A stretch of 64,000 nucleotides of DNA. It comes from Anaeramoeba flamelloides. Lineage: Eukaryota; Metamonada; Anaeramoebidae. The first letter of the stretch is position 1; the number at the start of each line of letters is the position of its first letter. A program made the translations under genes and the position numbers. Shown here piece after piece: positions 35,205 to 45,783 of this stretch. The DNA lies in the NCBI GenBank assembly GCA_027625915.1, contig JANTQA010000057.1:7316001-7380000 (forward strand), written 5' to 3'. Below the pieces are notes generated by a model. It ran no database searches, had not been told where the DNA came from, and saw only the letters and a list, made by a program, of their open reading frames with translations.

Positions 35205-36482
35205 TTAGATCCAGCTGGGTTTTGCTGTGATTCCATTTTCCCATTTGATTCTTTCCAATCTTCTTCTCTGTCCAAACCAGCGTTGGACTTGTAGTGGTGG
35301 TATATTTGCCTTTCTAGATAACAATTTGCGTTGTTTTTTAGAGGGGTAGGGGCCTGATGAGTTGGATTGATTTTTGTAAAACCATTTCTCTAAAATTTTT
35401 TTCCCAAAATCGGATGTGTAAAGCCTTTGACTTCTTGTTTTTCTTTTCTTTTTCCAGATGATGACTTTTGTACCAACTTTTTCAATTTTGTATGTTTTCC
35501 TTTGCCAATCAATTTTTGTTGGAGAATCTGGGCGCTTTGTTTTCTCGTTTCCAATCTGATTCTTATTTTGGTTGTGTTCGTCACTGTGATGGTTGCTGTT
35601 GTAGCTCAGGCTTTGGTTATGTTTCTTTTTCTTTATTTTATTTGGAATCGGATAATTTGTTTGTAATTTGATCTCAGTGTTGGTTTCATTATTTACGGTG
35701 TCTTCAATTTGTGTTTCAAGATGAAATCTTTTTCTGTGGTTGGGCTTTTGGTCCAGTGGTTTTGCAAAGATTTTTTGTGAGTTAGAGGCAGGTTGGGAAT
35801 CATTGATGTCCAAATTTGTTTCTGAGATTAATGAAAGAAAATTTGAATCGCTTTCTTCACAGAATTCGAAAAACGGAATTTGGAAGCTTTCGTTTGGTTT
35901 GGTATTAGGTTCTTGCTTACTACCTTGTTCATGGTTTTTGTATTTAAGTGACAAAATTGTCTTTCCGTTTTCTTGATTAAATTGGTTGTTTGGGTTTTTC
36001 TTCTGCTTTTGGGATTTTGAAATTTGTTGTTTTTTTTTATTCTTGTTGGTTTTAGTTGCAAACAAGACTTTCGAAATACTCTTTTTTTTCTTTGTTTTGT
36101 GGCAATCAAATTCTTCACAAAAATCACCATTCTCTTTGGTGGTGTTGTATGTTGATCCCATTTGGTTGGCTTTATTTTTCTTGGTCGATTTGCTACTTGA
36201 AAGGTTTTCGAAATCAGAATACAAACTAACCGTTTCTTGATCCCTTACTAGAGGACTGTTCTTCCACCAGTACATGTTTGTTGCTTCTTTATTTGGTGTC
36301 ATTTTGGTCCGAAGATCACTGAGCCTAGTGATCCAATTGCCGTTTAATGGTATCGGAGAGAGAAAAAAATTTTGTTGGGGCTTGTTTCTTGGTGAATTTT
36401 GAGAAAATTCTATTTCATAGGAACTTGGTGTGAAATATGAATATGTCTCCATTTGTTCGGTTCCTAATGTTTTATAGGTCAT
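35205..36482 (-). CDS. TALE-like homeodomain transcription factor
   Basis: Single-exon 425-residue protein, ATG 36482. Residues 1-340 are disordered, rich in Asn, Gln, Lys and Ser. Residues about 346-411 form a homeodomain: helix 1 ends LEKWFYKN, the inter-helix loop is enlarged and holds GPYPS, helix 2 is QRKLLSRKA, and helix 3 is PPLQVQRWFGQRRR. The extra loop residues with PYP mark the TALE superclass (MEIS/PBX/KNOX-like), which usually acts as partner-dependent DNA-binding factors in the nucleus. The recognition helix carries WFGQRR where almost all homeodomains have WFxNxR; the invariant Asn51 that contacts adenine is Gln. The basic arm KKRKTRSQR before helix 1 may serve DNA contact or nuclear import. 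No neighbour is functionally linked. Confidence 0.88.
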   Translation of the reverse strand: MTYKTLGTEQMETYSYFTPSSYEIEFSQNSPRNKPQQNFFLSPIPLNGNWITRLSDLRTKMTPNKEATNMYWWKNSPLVRDQETVSLYSDFENLSSSKSTKKNKANQMGSTYNTTKENGDFCEEFDCHKTKKKKSISKVLFATKTNKNKKKQQISKSQKQKKNPNNQFNQENGKTILSLKYKNHEQGSKQEPNTKPNESFQIPFFEFCEESDSNFLSLISETNLDINDSQPASNSQKIFAKPLDQKPNHRKRFHLETQIEDTVNNETNTEIKLQTNYPIPNKIKKKKHNQSLSYNSNHHSDEHNQNKNQIGNEKTKRPDSPTKIDWQRKTYKIEKVGTKVIIWKKKRKTRSQRLYTSDFGKKILEKWFYKNQSNSSGPYPSKKQRKLLSRKANIPPLQVQRWFGQRRRLERIKWENGITAKPSWI

Positions 36483-37209
36483 TTATAAATAAAGTCGAAG
36501 AAAAAAGAGAAACACAAGAAATTTTTCAATGAAAAAAAAATAGAAATTTGTTTGGGAGAATCTATTTTTTTTTTTTTTTTATTTTTGTAATTTAACGGAT
36601 TTATTTTTTCAATTTTTGGTATTTAAGACTTTATTTAGTTCGCGTTCTTGAAATTTTGAGAAATTGTGTTGTTCAAAATTATCTTTTCGAAAAGAAGAAA
36701 ACTAATTTTGATATTTTTCTTTTTAATTTTTTATTATTGAAAAAATAAACTGCCTTTTTCGATAAACATTGATACAGTGGTAAGAATTGTGTGTTGTAGT
36801 GATCCTTTTATTGAATTAGAAATGAGAATTTTGTTGAGAAATAAAATTTAAGAAAATTTTTAGTATTGAATGTAAATTATTTTTTTAATTTTGAATCATT
36901 TTTATTTCTAACGTATTATTTTTGTCTTTAATTGGAGTAAAGTTCAAATACAGTGATAAAAACTAAATTGAAATTTGATCAAAAAACCTTTTTTAAATTT
37001 ATTTTAATTCTTTAACGAATATTTTTATTTTTTGAAACACTGCCGAAACTTTAGCTATTTCTATTTTTTGTTGATATTCCTTAAAAAAATAATTACAGAG
37101 AATAGTCCTTGAAGAGTTTTATTAATTGACTATATATCTTCAAAACTCTATTTAGTAAAATTCAAAAAATACCCAAATCAAAAGATCTGCTTGATTTACT
37201 TGTAGTTTC
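36483..37209. other. Upstream region of the homeodomain gene
   Basis: AT-rich, with a 19-nt T run near 36563. No gene or motif is recognised. Confidence 0.5.
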
Positions 37210-37420
37210 AAAATAAATTTTACAAAATTTTCATTCAGTTTTCCTTAACAGATTTTTAAATCATGTAACTTTTTAATAATCTGATAAGAAGTTTAAATTG
37301 TTAATTTGATTTTAGAATAGGGAACTTTGATTATTTATTTTAATTCTTGTGGATAGGAGATTTTTTTGGAAAGCGAAAAGAAATTCTTGATCTTTTTATT
37401 TTGAAATTACTAGTAGTGAT
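37210..37420 (+). repeat. Small element family R2, copy 3 (diverged)
   Basis: Starts ACAAAATTTTCATTCAGTTT and ends near GGAAAGCGAAAAGAAATTC with TTGATCTTTTTATTTTG, matching both ends of the copy at 12062-12300. Confidence 0.55.
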
Positions 37421-37943
37421 AAATTTCATAACCAACAGATGAAGAGTATTTTTCAAACAAGAAATAAAAAAGATGATGTTATTTTCAAGTTCATTTCTGT
37501 TACTTTTAAGTTTTAAAAATAATTAAACAAATTACAAGTCCAAGTGAAAATAAAAAAAATCAAAGAACTCTTCAACTATTAAGTTTTATAACATGAACAA
37601 ATCAGAGAAACCTTGTATTATTTTTCTGATTCAAAGATTAAAAATCAACAAAGGTAAACAAACGGTTAATGGCAAATAGTGTTGTCTAATTTTTGACAAA
37701 TAGATAAGAAAATGATCAGTAACTTTTTCTCACAGAATCAGAAATAGGAAAATTTTATATGTTTTGAATAAAGCATACAATGAGAAAAAAAAAGTAATTT
37801 TTTTCCTCTTTTGACCTTTCTATAAAATAAACAACCTTTCTTGAAGGTTTTCTTTTGTTGTGAGTGTTGATGGAATTTTGAATTTATTGCCTGTCTGATG
37901 AAAAGTACATTTTTTAGACTAATATTTTCCAATTAATACGGTT

Positions 37944-38171
37944 AAATTTTTATTTCAATTTCCAAAATGAATATGACTTATTACTGCTACAATCAAATGA
38001 GCAGAGTAAAAATTTTGTCTTAGATTTCAAGACGGCAGTTTAATTTATTGTCCAAAAAAATCATTTCTAAACGATGTTGTAAAGATCTTTGGTTTTACTT
38101 TGACTTATAAACAGAAAAATAATTTGGGAATTGAACTTAAAATTTTCATTTTTTAATTGGAAAATAATAGT
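37944..38171 (+). repeat. Small element family R3, copy 2
   Basis: Same blocks and orientation as 13428-13675, ending in CATTTTTTAATTGGAAAATA as the first copy does. It lies about 500 bp after an R2 copy; the R2/R3 order is the same near 12-13.6 kb. Confidence 0.7.
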
Positions 38172-38194
38172 ATGAAAAATCTCTAACGTTATCA

Positions 38195-39147
38195 ACATTA
38201 AATGAAGAGATCATCAAGATTTATCATAACTTATTAGCAAAAAGGTTAAAAATTGAGTCCCTTCAAAAAAAGGAAGGCACTGATCTCTTTAAGCTTTCCT
38301 AGATCTATGATTTAAAAAAACTTGAACAATTGTTTTGTGATCAAAGAGAACTAGATGTTAATTTCCATCAAATTGAAACAGTCACTCAAAAGCATCAACA
38401 ACACGGCTTGGACATACGTTTCCCTTGATCCAAAAACCAAGTTAATTCCTTTTTTCCCGTTCTGACCTTCCTTCTAATTACCATGAAAAAATTATCAAAG
38501 AAACAGAATTGGAAAAGAAACTGTCCCAAGAAGACCATGAGATTTCATTATAAAAAAAGAGATTGGAAACACAAAAAAAACAAAAGAAGATAGGAAAAAA
38601 AGAAAAAAAAAAACTTGAGAATAAAAAAAAACATAAACACAAAAAGAAACATAAACATAAAAAAAAGGATCGAAAAAAAAAAAAAAAGAAGGAGAAAGTC
38701 AAAAAAAAAATTAAACAGCCAACAAACAAGAATCAACTGATATCAAAAAATTCAAACTAAATTAACGTATTAGAAGCCAAGGAAAAGATATACTACAAGA
38801 AAAGGCCAAGAAGAAAAAAAGGAAAAAAAAAGTCTTGCTTCAAATATAATGGTGCTTGAAAATTCAAAATGAACCTATCGCCCCAAAGGGTGAAAACAAA
38901 GGAAAAATAACCAAATTCAAAAAATTTAAAAGACATCTCAAATACACCAAAAGAATCAGAGGAATTGGAAAAATCAGAAGAATCAGAGGATTCAAAAAAA
39001 GCAGAAAAATCAGATGAATCCGAAGAATCAGAAGAACCAGAAAAACCAGAAAAACCAAAAGAATTGGAAAGATCAGTGGAAATTAGAGGAATTGGAAGGA
39101 AACTAGAAGGATCAGAAGAGTCCGACAAATCAGAGGAATTAGATTAA
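38195..39147 (+). pseudogene. Broken gene for a charged, probably nuclear protein
   Basis: About 950 bp keep protein-like codon content in shifting frames. The first part reads LSTLNEEIIKIYHNLLAKRL and LEQLFCDQRELDVNFHQIET. The middle (PKTKLIPFFPF, then LPSNYHEKIIKETELEKKLS) leads into a long Lys/His-rich tract (KKHKHKKKHKHKKKDRKK) and finally an acidic SEES/EESEEPEKPEK tail ending at TAA 39147. At least three in-frame stops or frame changes interrupt it, so it looks dead, though some breaks lie near homopolymers. The basic-then-acidic tail suggests a nuclear RNA- or chromatin-associated protein. No family is recognised and no intact copy lies in the window. Confidence 0.5.
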
Positions 39148-39482
39148 ATTTTAAAAAAGTTGAGAATGCTTGAAAATTGAAAAAAATCTTGATTTACTTT
39201 GCTCCCCTAAAAAGAAATATTTTAACTCAAATCTTATTCCAAAATTTAAAAAAAAAAGTATAAACATTTTCAGAGATTTTGACAATGTAATTGTTTTAAA
39301 AAAATAATCTATTTTATATTTTTTTGAATAATTTTATTTAAGGGTCAAGTCATTGAGGTAAAAATAATTTTCTGAAATGGTCTAAAAAAATTTTGTAATT
39401 TTTAAAAGTACTAATATCATTCAAAAACCAACCAAAATGTGAAGTGTGATTGATCTCCAAAAATCAACAATAAAAAACGAAG

Positions 39483-39745
39483 ACATTTTTTGAAAAAAAG
39501 GACCAAAGAGTGATAACTCAATTTCCAATTTGTATGGTTAGAATATATAATTTTGAAAACAACTGTGTTGATTTGAAATATAACTCTTTGGTGATTTTTT
39601 AGATCTCAAAGATTTTTTTTTTTCATTTTTAACTATTCTCAAATGAGTTATTATTTTCTCAAGAATATTACAAATCCCTTACTCTGACCAATATAGAGAG
39701 TTACGATCTAACCAAAAATTAGATTAAATCTAATTAAATTGATTG
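39483..39745 (+). repeat. Dispersed repeat family R6, copy 2
   Basis: Forward copy of the repeat at 21381-21628. Confidence 0.78.
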
Positions 39746-41029
39746 TGTAACAAAAAAGACAATTTGTTTTAAATTAAAGAAATTTTAACCGTTCCGAAAT
39801 TTAACAAATAAAAAAAGAAACAAGTAATTTTTTTATAAAATTGGATTTTTTGGAATTGAAAACTCTTTTCTACTTTTTTTTTGTTTATTGAATTTTTTGA
39901 CAATGAGATCCTCTTCAATTTTTTTTTTTGTTATTTGAATTTTGTCGATCAAAAGAAGGGAAACTTCACAATACCCTTTTTAGGTTTCAAGTCACTCTTT
40001 GAGTGTCGAGCAGAACCACAGTAAATGAATAGACTCTTAACAATAAAAATTCATTAATTCAATATGAAATAATTCTCCAAATATACAAAAGTAAAACAAA
40101 AAACCAAAATTCTATATTCATTAATTTTTGTTATTTTAATAGGTATTAACAAATATATAAAAAGAAATGACAAATTTATTTATGTATTGAAAGAAGGATA
40201 TAAATTAAGAAAACGTTATCAAGAAGAAAAGTGGAATAGGAAAACATCTATAAAAAAAATATATAAATATTAACAAATAATAATGGTATTTGTATTACCA
40301 AAACTAAAAACTATTCAATGTTGATCAGTTTTTTTTTTAATTTTGATTTTCATTCCAAAATCAAAGGTTTCCATAATAAAAAGAACAATAAAAACAAAAA
40401 CTATTTTTTGTATTTTCTTGCGATTTCTGTTTATTTGGAAAATTAAGAACCCCATTCGAAAAAATTTGATACAATTAAAAACACAAATACACAAAAATAA
40501 ATTATTGATTATATTTTTCCAAAACATAACCTGAAATAATATTTAAATTACACTCCACTGTTGAAGAAAAAAGGTGAAAGAGTGGAAAAAAGTTCAACCA
40601 GTTTTTAATTAGAAACATTTCCGAAAACAAAAAGGAAAATCAAAATATAGAAGAAACAAATCCACTTAAAAGAATAATTCATTATATTATTTTCAATCAA
40701 ATAAAAAACACAACGTTTAAAACTCCTCAATTCTTGAAATATGACGAGAGGTTTTATGAGATCTCAAAAAAAGTTAAAATTTAACCAAATTTTTAATAAT
40801 AAATCAATCAAAGAAAAAGAAAAACCAAAAAGACAGTGTTGTTAAAATACTTTTACTGTGTTGAATCATTCATTTGGTCTTTATTGATTTAATAATTTTA
40901 TTAATTGCTCTTACTTTTCATTGTCAGATTCTATTAAGATTCTGAATTTAAATCTCTGTTTCCCCCTTTTTCCTAAAGTGCTATTGATATTTTTATTGTG
41001 TAACATTTTTTTATCCAAACAAAAGAAAA
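39746..41029. other. AT-rich intergenic region
   Basis: No gene. A plus-strand patch at about 39925-40025 reads FVDQKKGNFTIPFLGFKSLF and then stops; isolated and unrecognised. Confidence 0.45.
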
Positions 41030-41390
41030 AAAAAATAAAACAAAAGAATAAAAAATAAACATTTCCAAAATTATAAAACAAATAGAACAACAAATTTTAT
41101 TTCTAAATTTGTTGAACCTTTTCCAACAATTATTGATCAATCAAAGGTTTGGTTACCTAAAACTAATTTGTATGTGATTTTTCTATTTTAATAGACACAA
41201 CTTTTAACCTTCAATCAATTATTATAAAAAAATTTCGGATCTAACGAAACAGATTAAATAACTATGAAAAAAAAAAAAATGAAAATAAAAAACTAAAAGA
41301 TGATAATAATTGTTTCAAAAATCAAAATTATTTCCAAATCACACTAAAAATGTAGAATTGTGATTTTTTTTTAATTGTTTAAGACATTTT
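41030..41390 (+). repeat. Dispersed repeat R8, copy 2
   Basis: Diverged copy of 31290-31650; its open frame is not kept. Confidence 0.6.
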
Positions 41391-41623
41391 CCCAATTTTT
41401 CGATTTTAATTAAGATTTATCATAAAAAAAAAATAATAAAATAAAATAAAAACATGTATAAATATAATTATTAATCTTTATTTAATTTAAATTTTCTGAT
41501 TTATAATTAAATAATAATATAATCTATTGATTTTTTTTTTTTTCTTTTTTTTTTCAATTTGAAAAAATAAATAGGCATTTTTTTTCGAAACTAAAATATT
41601 GATAAAAGAAATAGATTCAAACG

Positions 41624-42520
41624 CTATAATTGCTTATCGTTGCCTAATTTGGCTAATAACCGCTCTTCAAATTTATTTGAACGGTCTACCCCATCCCACC
41701 AATCACCAGGCTGTATTCCAAACCTGTTTGGAGGAGGATTTTGATGGTGCTTACCTTTGGGTTTTGGGATTGGGATCATTCCAAGTTTTTTTCTTAATTG
41801 CAAAATACGCTTATATTTTTTTAATCTTCTTTTATTTAATTTTTTTGAAATCTTTGATTCAACTTTCCTTTTTTTCTTGAGAAATTTATTTGATGACTGT
41901 TCTTCTTGCTTGAAATATTGTTGCATTGGATCACCCCATCGGCTATCATTTGAGTCATCGATATTTGGATCGATGCCATACTTTTCCCACATTTTTCTTG
42001 AGAGCTCTTCTTCAAGCAGATCTTTATTTTGGGTAAGCTGAATATATTCAAGGCAAATTTTCCCCTCGCCCCAGACTTCATGCTTATCTGGCTGCGCATA
42101 TTGGTATTTGTTTCTATTTTTGATAATTTTGCCTTTTTTTGGATCCAAGATTTCTCCCTTTTGGCCACGGATAATCGTGGTGTTTCCCCTTTCACTCTCG
42201 TTCTCCCTTTCGATTTCTTCGTCATATTGCAGTTGCTCTTTTAACTCTTCCTTTCTTACTTTGTCTCCATACTCTTTCCCAGTATATAGACCCCCAAGTT
42301 GTTCGATTAATGTCGATCGATTATTTTCTTTCTTTTTTCTTTTTTTTCTCTTTTGACTTTCCTTTTCTTTTTCCTTTTCCTTCTTCATTTCTTCTTCCAA
42401 TCTCACCCTCTCCTCTTCATTTTTGAATTTAATGAGCTCCTCAGCTTTGGCTTGAGAATCGACATTAATTATCCTGTGCCTTCTTTGTGTATTTTGTGTA
42501 TTGTTTTTTTGTTCTGCCAT
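41624..42520 (-). CDS. BUD13/Cwc26, RES-complex splicing factor
   Basis: Single exon, 298 residues, ATG 42520. BUD13 forms the RES complex with Snu17 and Pml1 on the activated spliceosome and supports splicing and nuclear retention of pre-mRNA. The N-terminal half is a charged helical region (EEERVRLEEEMKKEKEKEKE). The conserved C-terminal domain begins near TTIIRGQKGEILDPKKGK (the xTVYRDKxGRK region of the family). It continues through SRWGDPMQQYFKQ and ends in the family signature PPPNRFGIQPGDWWDGVDRS followed by NKFEERLLAKLG. Length is close to yeast Cwc26 (about 266) and well below human BUD13 (about 620). The signature usually reads PGYRWDGVDRSNGFE, so Trp at the third position of GDWWDG is a mild change. 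It fits a genome with many introns. Confidence 0.95.
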   Translation of the reverse strand: MAEQKNNTQNTQRRHRIINVDSQAKAEELIKFKNEEERVRLEEEMKKEKEKEKESQKRKKRKKKENNRSTLIEQLGGLYTGKEYGDKVRKEELKEQLQYDEEIERENESERGNTTIIRGQKGEILDPKKGKIIKNRNKYQYAQPDKHEVWGEGKICLEYIQLTQNKDLLEEELSRKMWEKYGIDPNIDDSNDSRWGDPMQQYFKQEEQSSNKFLKKKRKVESKISKKLNKRRLKKYKRILQLRKKLGMIPIPKPKGKHHQNPPPNRFGIQPGDWWDGVDRSNKFEERLLAKLGNDKQL

Positions 42521-42960
42521 TAATAAATTATTTACTTGATTTGTTTTTGCTTGTTTATTATGGTCTTTTATGATAAGAAATAAGTTTTAAAGAAAAATAA
42601 TTTTTAAAGAAAAATAATTTTATATTTTGTTCGGAATAATTAGTGGAAAATAAAATTAAATATTTTGTACATCAATATTATTAAATAATTTACCCACCAG
42701 CCGAATCCATTCTCTTTTTGGCAATAAATGACTTTTCAAAGTTGAAATTGAAATAGATCAAATTATTCAAAAAATTTGTTTATATTTGAAAATTTTGGTG
42801 ATGGTGTGGTGCTGGTTACTAATTTTTTTGAAAAAATTTTTGATTTAAGGGAGATTTATAATTCAAAAACACAATGGTGAGCTTTGGTTTTGATAATAAA
42901 ACCTTTGTATTTTCTAAACAAAGATTGAATTAAAAAAAACCACTATTAGCTTTTTGTAAA
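42521..42960. other. Upstream region of BUD13
   Basis: AT-rich with a less AT-rich patch at 42690-42735. No motif could be assigned. Confidence 0.4.
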
Positions 42961-43253
42961 ATGCCTTGTTTTTCTCCAGTTTTATGTTTATTTCGAATAT
43001 CGATAGGTTTTCAGAATAATACAGAAAACAACGAGAAAAGCAAGAGAAGCTATAAGACTCTATAATACTCCACGATGCTTTTAAAATGGTACTACCACCC
43101 CGATATTTTTTATCGGGTTATTTTTTTATGTTGCATGAGTTTAAATATAATTTTCAAATTTATTGTTGAAATAATTTTTTATTCACTAATTTGGAAAATA
43201 AGTGAAAAGAGCTTGTTAATTGTAAACATTATTGAAAATGAAAATGAAAAATA
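42961..43253 (+). pseudogene. Frame with one in-frame stop, possible membrane protein
   Basis: ATG 42961 opens 33 codons (MPCFSPVLCLFRISIGF, then a Lys/Asn/Ser segment), meets one TAA at 43060, and continues in the same frame for 62 codons (MLLKWYYHPDIFYRVIFLCC, then a hydrophobic helix) to a TAA. The hydrophobic run suggests two membrane segments. It may be a young pseudogene or chance; no family is recognised. Confidence 0.3.
43098..43119. repeat. CCCGATA/TATCGGG hairpin
   Basis: Perfect 7-bp stem with a T-rich loop, followed by a T run. It would look like a Rho-independent terminator in bacteria; here it lies inside an open frame of a nuclear genome and no function is claimed. Confidence 0.7.
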
Positions 43254-44823
43254 AGATCAATTTCAATTTAAAGAAACAAAAAACAATTAAAGACAAAAAT
43301 AAAGTATTAATTACAATAATAATTTTTTTTATAACTATTCTTTTGGCCGAGGGTTTTCATTGGTTAATCCATTATTAAAAATTTGTTCAAAATTTGACTA
43401 TTTTTGAGATCTCGAAAAATAAGCACTTTATCTTATCTTGATATTCAAGAAGATCTAAAATGTTTTTTTGTTGATTTGTTTATTAATAAAATTGATGAAC
43501 TATCTTTTGTAATTTTTTTCTTTCTTTTTTAATTGAAATCACTTTTCATTTAAAGTAATGTTTACAATTAAAAAAACGTTTCGCCATCCACAATTACTTT
43601 GCTTTTATTTATTTTTTTTTTTCATTACAAAAGTCAAATGAAAAGAAATTTCTTTTCAAAACTTTTTTTCAAAAAAATTATTATATATAATAAATCAAGG
43701 AATTTTTAAAAATATTTTCTTTTTGTAATAGTTTTCTTTTGATATTAATGTTTTTCTTTTAATTATTCTGGAATAATTCTTCAGAAATCGAAATAAAATA
43801 TTTCATTTGATTACTTATTAAAAAATAATGGATGAGTAGAATTAATTTAAAATAATCTGATACCTCCAATGTCTCTCAAACTTAACAAAGATTTTGAAAT
43901 ATCTAGTAAAAACATTTAGAACCAAGAATTATATTGACCATTTTCACAAGAAGGTGTCCAATTGTAAATTGGCCATACTTTCGCTAAAATGGCCATAACC
44001 AACCACTATAATCTAATAGCGTTGTATCCCATAAGTACAAAATAATCTCTTTTTAAAAGCATTTTTTTTAACTGTCAATTTTTTTAATTTAAATATTACC
44101 AATTGGAAAAACAAAAACAAGATCTGAATTAACACTGATGTTGTTTGTCGTCGGGAATTTCAACTAAAGAGTTTAAGAAATGAACGAAAAGAGATTTACA
44201 TCTTCAACTTCATGAAAACTTTTCCAATTCAAAAAAAAATTGCAAAAAATATATTTGACTAAGAAAAACTCTAAAGGAATTATGTACAAAATAATATATT
44301 TCTTATATTAAAGGTTTTATGATTTTTTATCATATTTAAACCAACTTTTTGTGAAAATTTCGTGGTCTAATCACGTTATTTTATTTTTTTTTTTAATTTT
44401 TTTTTAAATTTATTTGAAATCTGACTGAACCTGTTTAAATAAAAAAATGAAATTTCCATTTTGAAATTTTATTATTTTCAAAATTATAAAATTATACCTT
44501 TTGTTCAAATTTATTCTTTACTCTTGCCTAAAAAAATTATTTACTTTAAATACAATAATTCGTGTTACAATGTGTGTTAAATGAACATTTTTACGAGAAC
44601 ACGTCCGGATTCAAAATCGGATTCTTCTCGTGAAAATGGTCATTATATTTTTTCGCAAACTTTCGGGAAAATAATTTTATTATTTCAAGGTGTTGAAATT
44701 AAAATTTCAATATTATGCCCAAATAATAAATACAGATGAAATCAAATCCTAACCCACCAGTAGTTAGATTCCAAAGTAAAAAAAACCCTTATCTAAAAAA
44801 ATAAAAAGTTTGTTTGAATTCAA
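43254..44823. other. AT-rich intergenic region with one hairpin
   Basis: No gene. An inverted repeat sits at 44586-44638, and a short plus-strand frame near 43975-44050 reads HTFAKMAITNHYNLIALYPI without further support. A possible start exon (ATG 44736, MKSNPNPPVVRFQSKKNPYL) stops at a TAA just before the next ORF. Confidence 0.4.
44586..44638. repeat. Hairpin with 14-nt arms
   Basis: CATTTTTACGAGAA (44586-44599) pairs with TTCTCGTGAAAATG (44625-44638) with one mismatch. The 25-nt loop contains GGATTC twice. Confidence 0.7.
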
Positions 44824-45078
44824 TTGAAAATTGAAAAACTAAATGAATTTTTTAATATAAAAAGTGAAATTTTGGAAAAAAATCAAGTGATAAAATCACT
44901 TAATTTGATTTTTGATTTTTTGTTAATTTTTTTTATTGTATTTACTTTTTGTTTTTTTTTCCAAGAAGATACCAAAAGTAAAGATAAGAAAATTTTAAAG
45001 ATTCTTAATACCAACAAAACAACATTGGCACCAATTAAAAAACACATATACTCCGAGATTGAAGCTCTAGTATCTTAG
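44824..45078 (+). other. ORF resembling a last exon
   Basis: An 84-codon frame with no ATG near its start. Its end reads KDKKILKILNTNKTTLAPIK then HIYSEIEALVS to a TAG, well above random in composition. The middle is a T-rich run closing in CCAAG, which may be an unspliced intron whose phases I could not reconcile. Possibly the final exon of a short plus-strand gene. No family is recognised. Confidence 0.3.
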
Positions 45079-45143
45079 ATTTGAAATATATGTATTAGTT
45101 TTATCTAAACTCTGTTTCTGTCAAAGGGGGGCAACATTTTTTT

Positions 45144-45645
45144 CAAATAACAATTATTTTTTATAATTGACCTTTGAAGAATAATTAAAAAAATAAGTAG
45201 AATAACACACATCTAAGAATAGTTGATACCCGTATTGAATGAAACTCATAAATCAATGCATTTTCTTGTAAATTGAAAAACTCAAATTCTTAGGTACAAG
45301 CATTGAGAAAAACAACAAAGTTCATTTTGTTATTTAATTAAAGATCCAAAGAAAATTCCAATACAAACCAATATGATTTCTCGGCAACCATTTTAACTGC
45401 TTCAATAACATTAGAAGAACAGGGTTTTACTTGACGACTCTAGAACTTGCAATAAATAAAAAAATTTGCAAATGAATTAGGTGTCAAAAGAAAATTGAAA
45501 AAAAAAAGCAAAATGTGAAAAAATGATTTGTCTTTTGAAATTTACAAAATTAATTTTTTCTTCTAATATCGAATCAAACCCTTTAAACACATGTAATTAA
45601 CTTAATATAACTGAACACCTTTGACTGGAAATTGGTTTATATGTG
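45144..45645 (+). repeat. Dispersed repeat family R1, copy 3
   Basis: Matches 3200-3700 over its full length and 13850-14200 in part, same orientation. Confidence 0.75.
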
Positions 45646-45711
45646 AGATTAAATTAAATTAATTATTTGCTAAAATGGAATAATAAACAAATAGAAAAAT
45701 TGAAACTCAAA

Positions 45712-45783
45712 AGAAATCACAGAAATCACAGAAATCACAGAAATCACAGAAATCACAGAAATCACAGAAATCACAGAAATCAC
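45712..45783 (+). repeat. Tandem repeat, 9 bp x 8
   Basis: Eight exact, uninterrupted copies of AGAAATCAC. No spacers, so not CRISPR-like. The reverse motif (GTGATTTCT-like) recurs loosely at 50041-50085. Confidence 0.95.

Noticed and set aside
38478-39128. Phe/Ser-rich minus-strand frames
   Set aside because: They mirror the Lys/His and Ser/Glu tracts of the broken plus-strand gene.
43098-43119. GC-containing stem followed by T run considered as a transcription terminator
   Set aside because: Intrinsic terminators are bacterial; the site lies inside an open frame of a nuclear genome.
45712-45783. Regular short repeats considered as a CRISPR array
   Set aside because: The 9-bp units are contiguous with no spacers, and the genome is eukaryotic.
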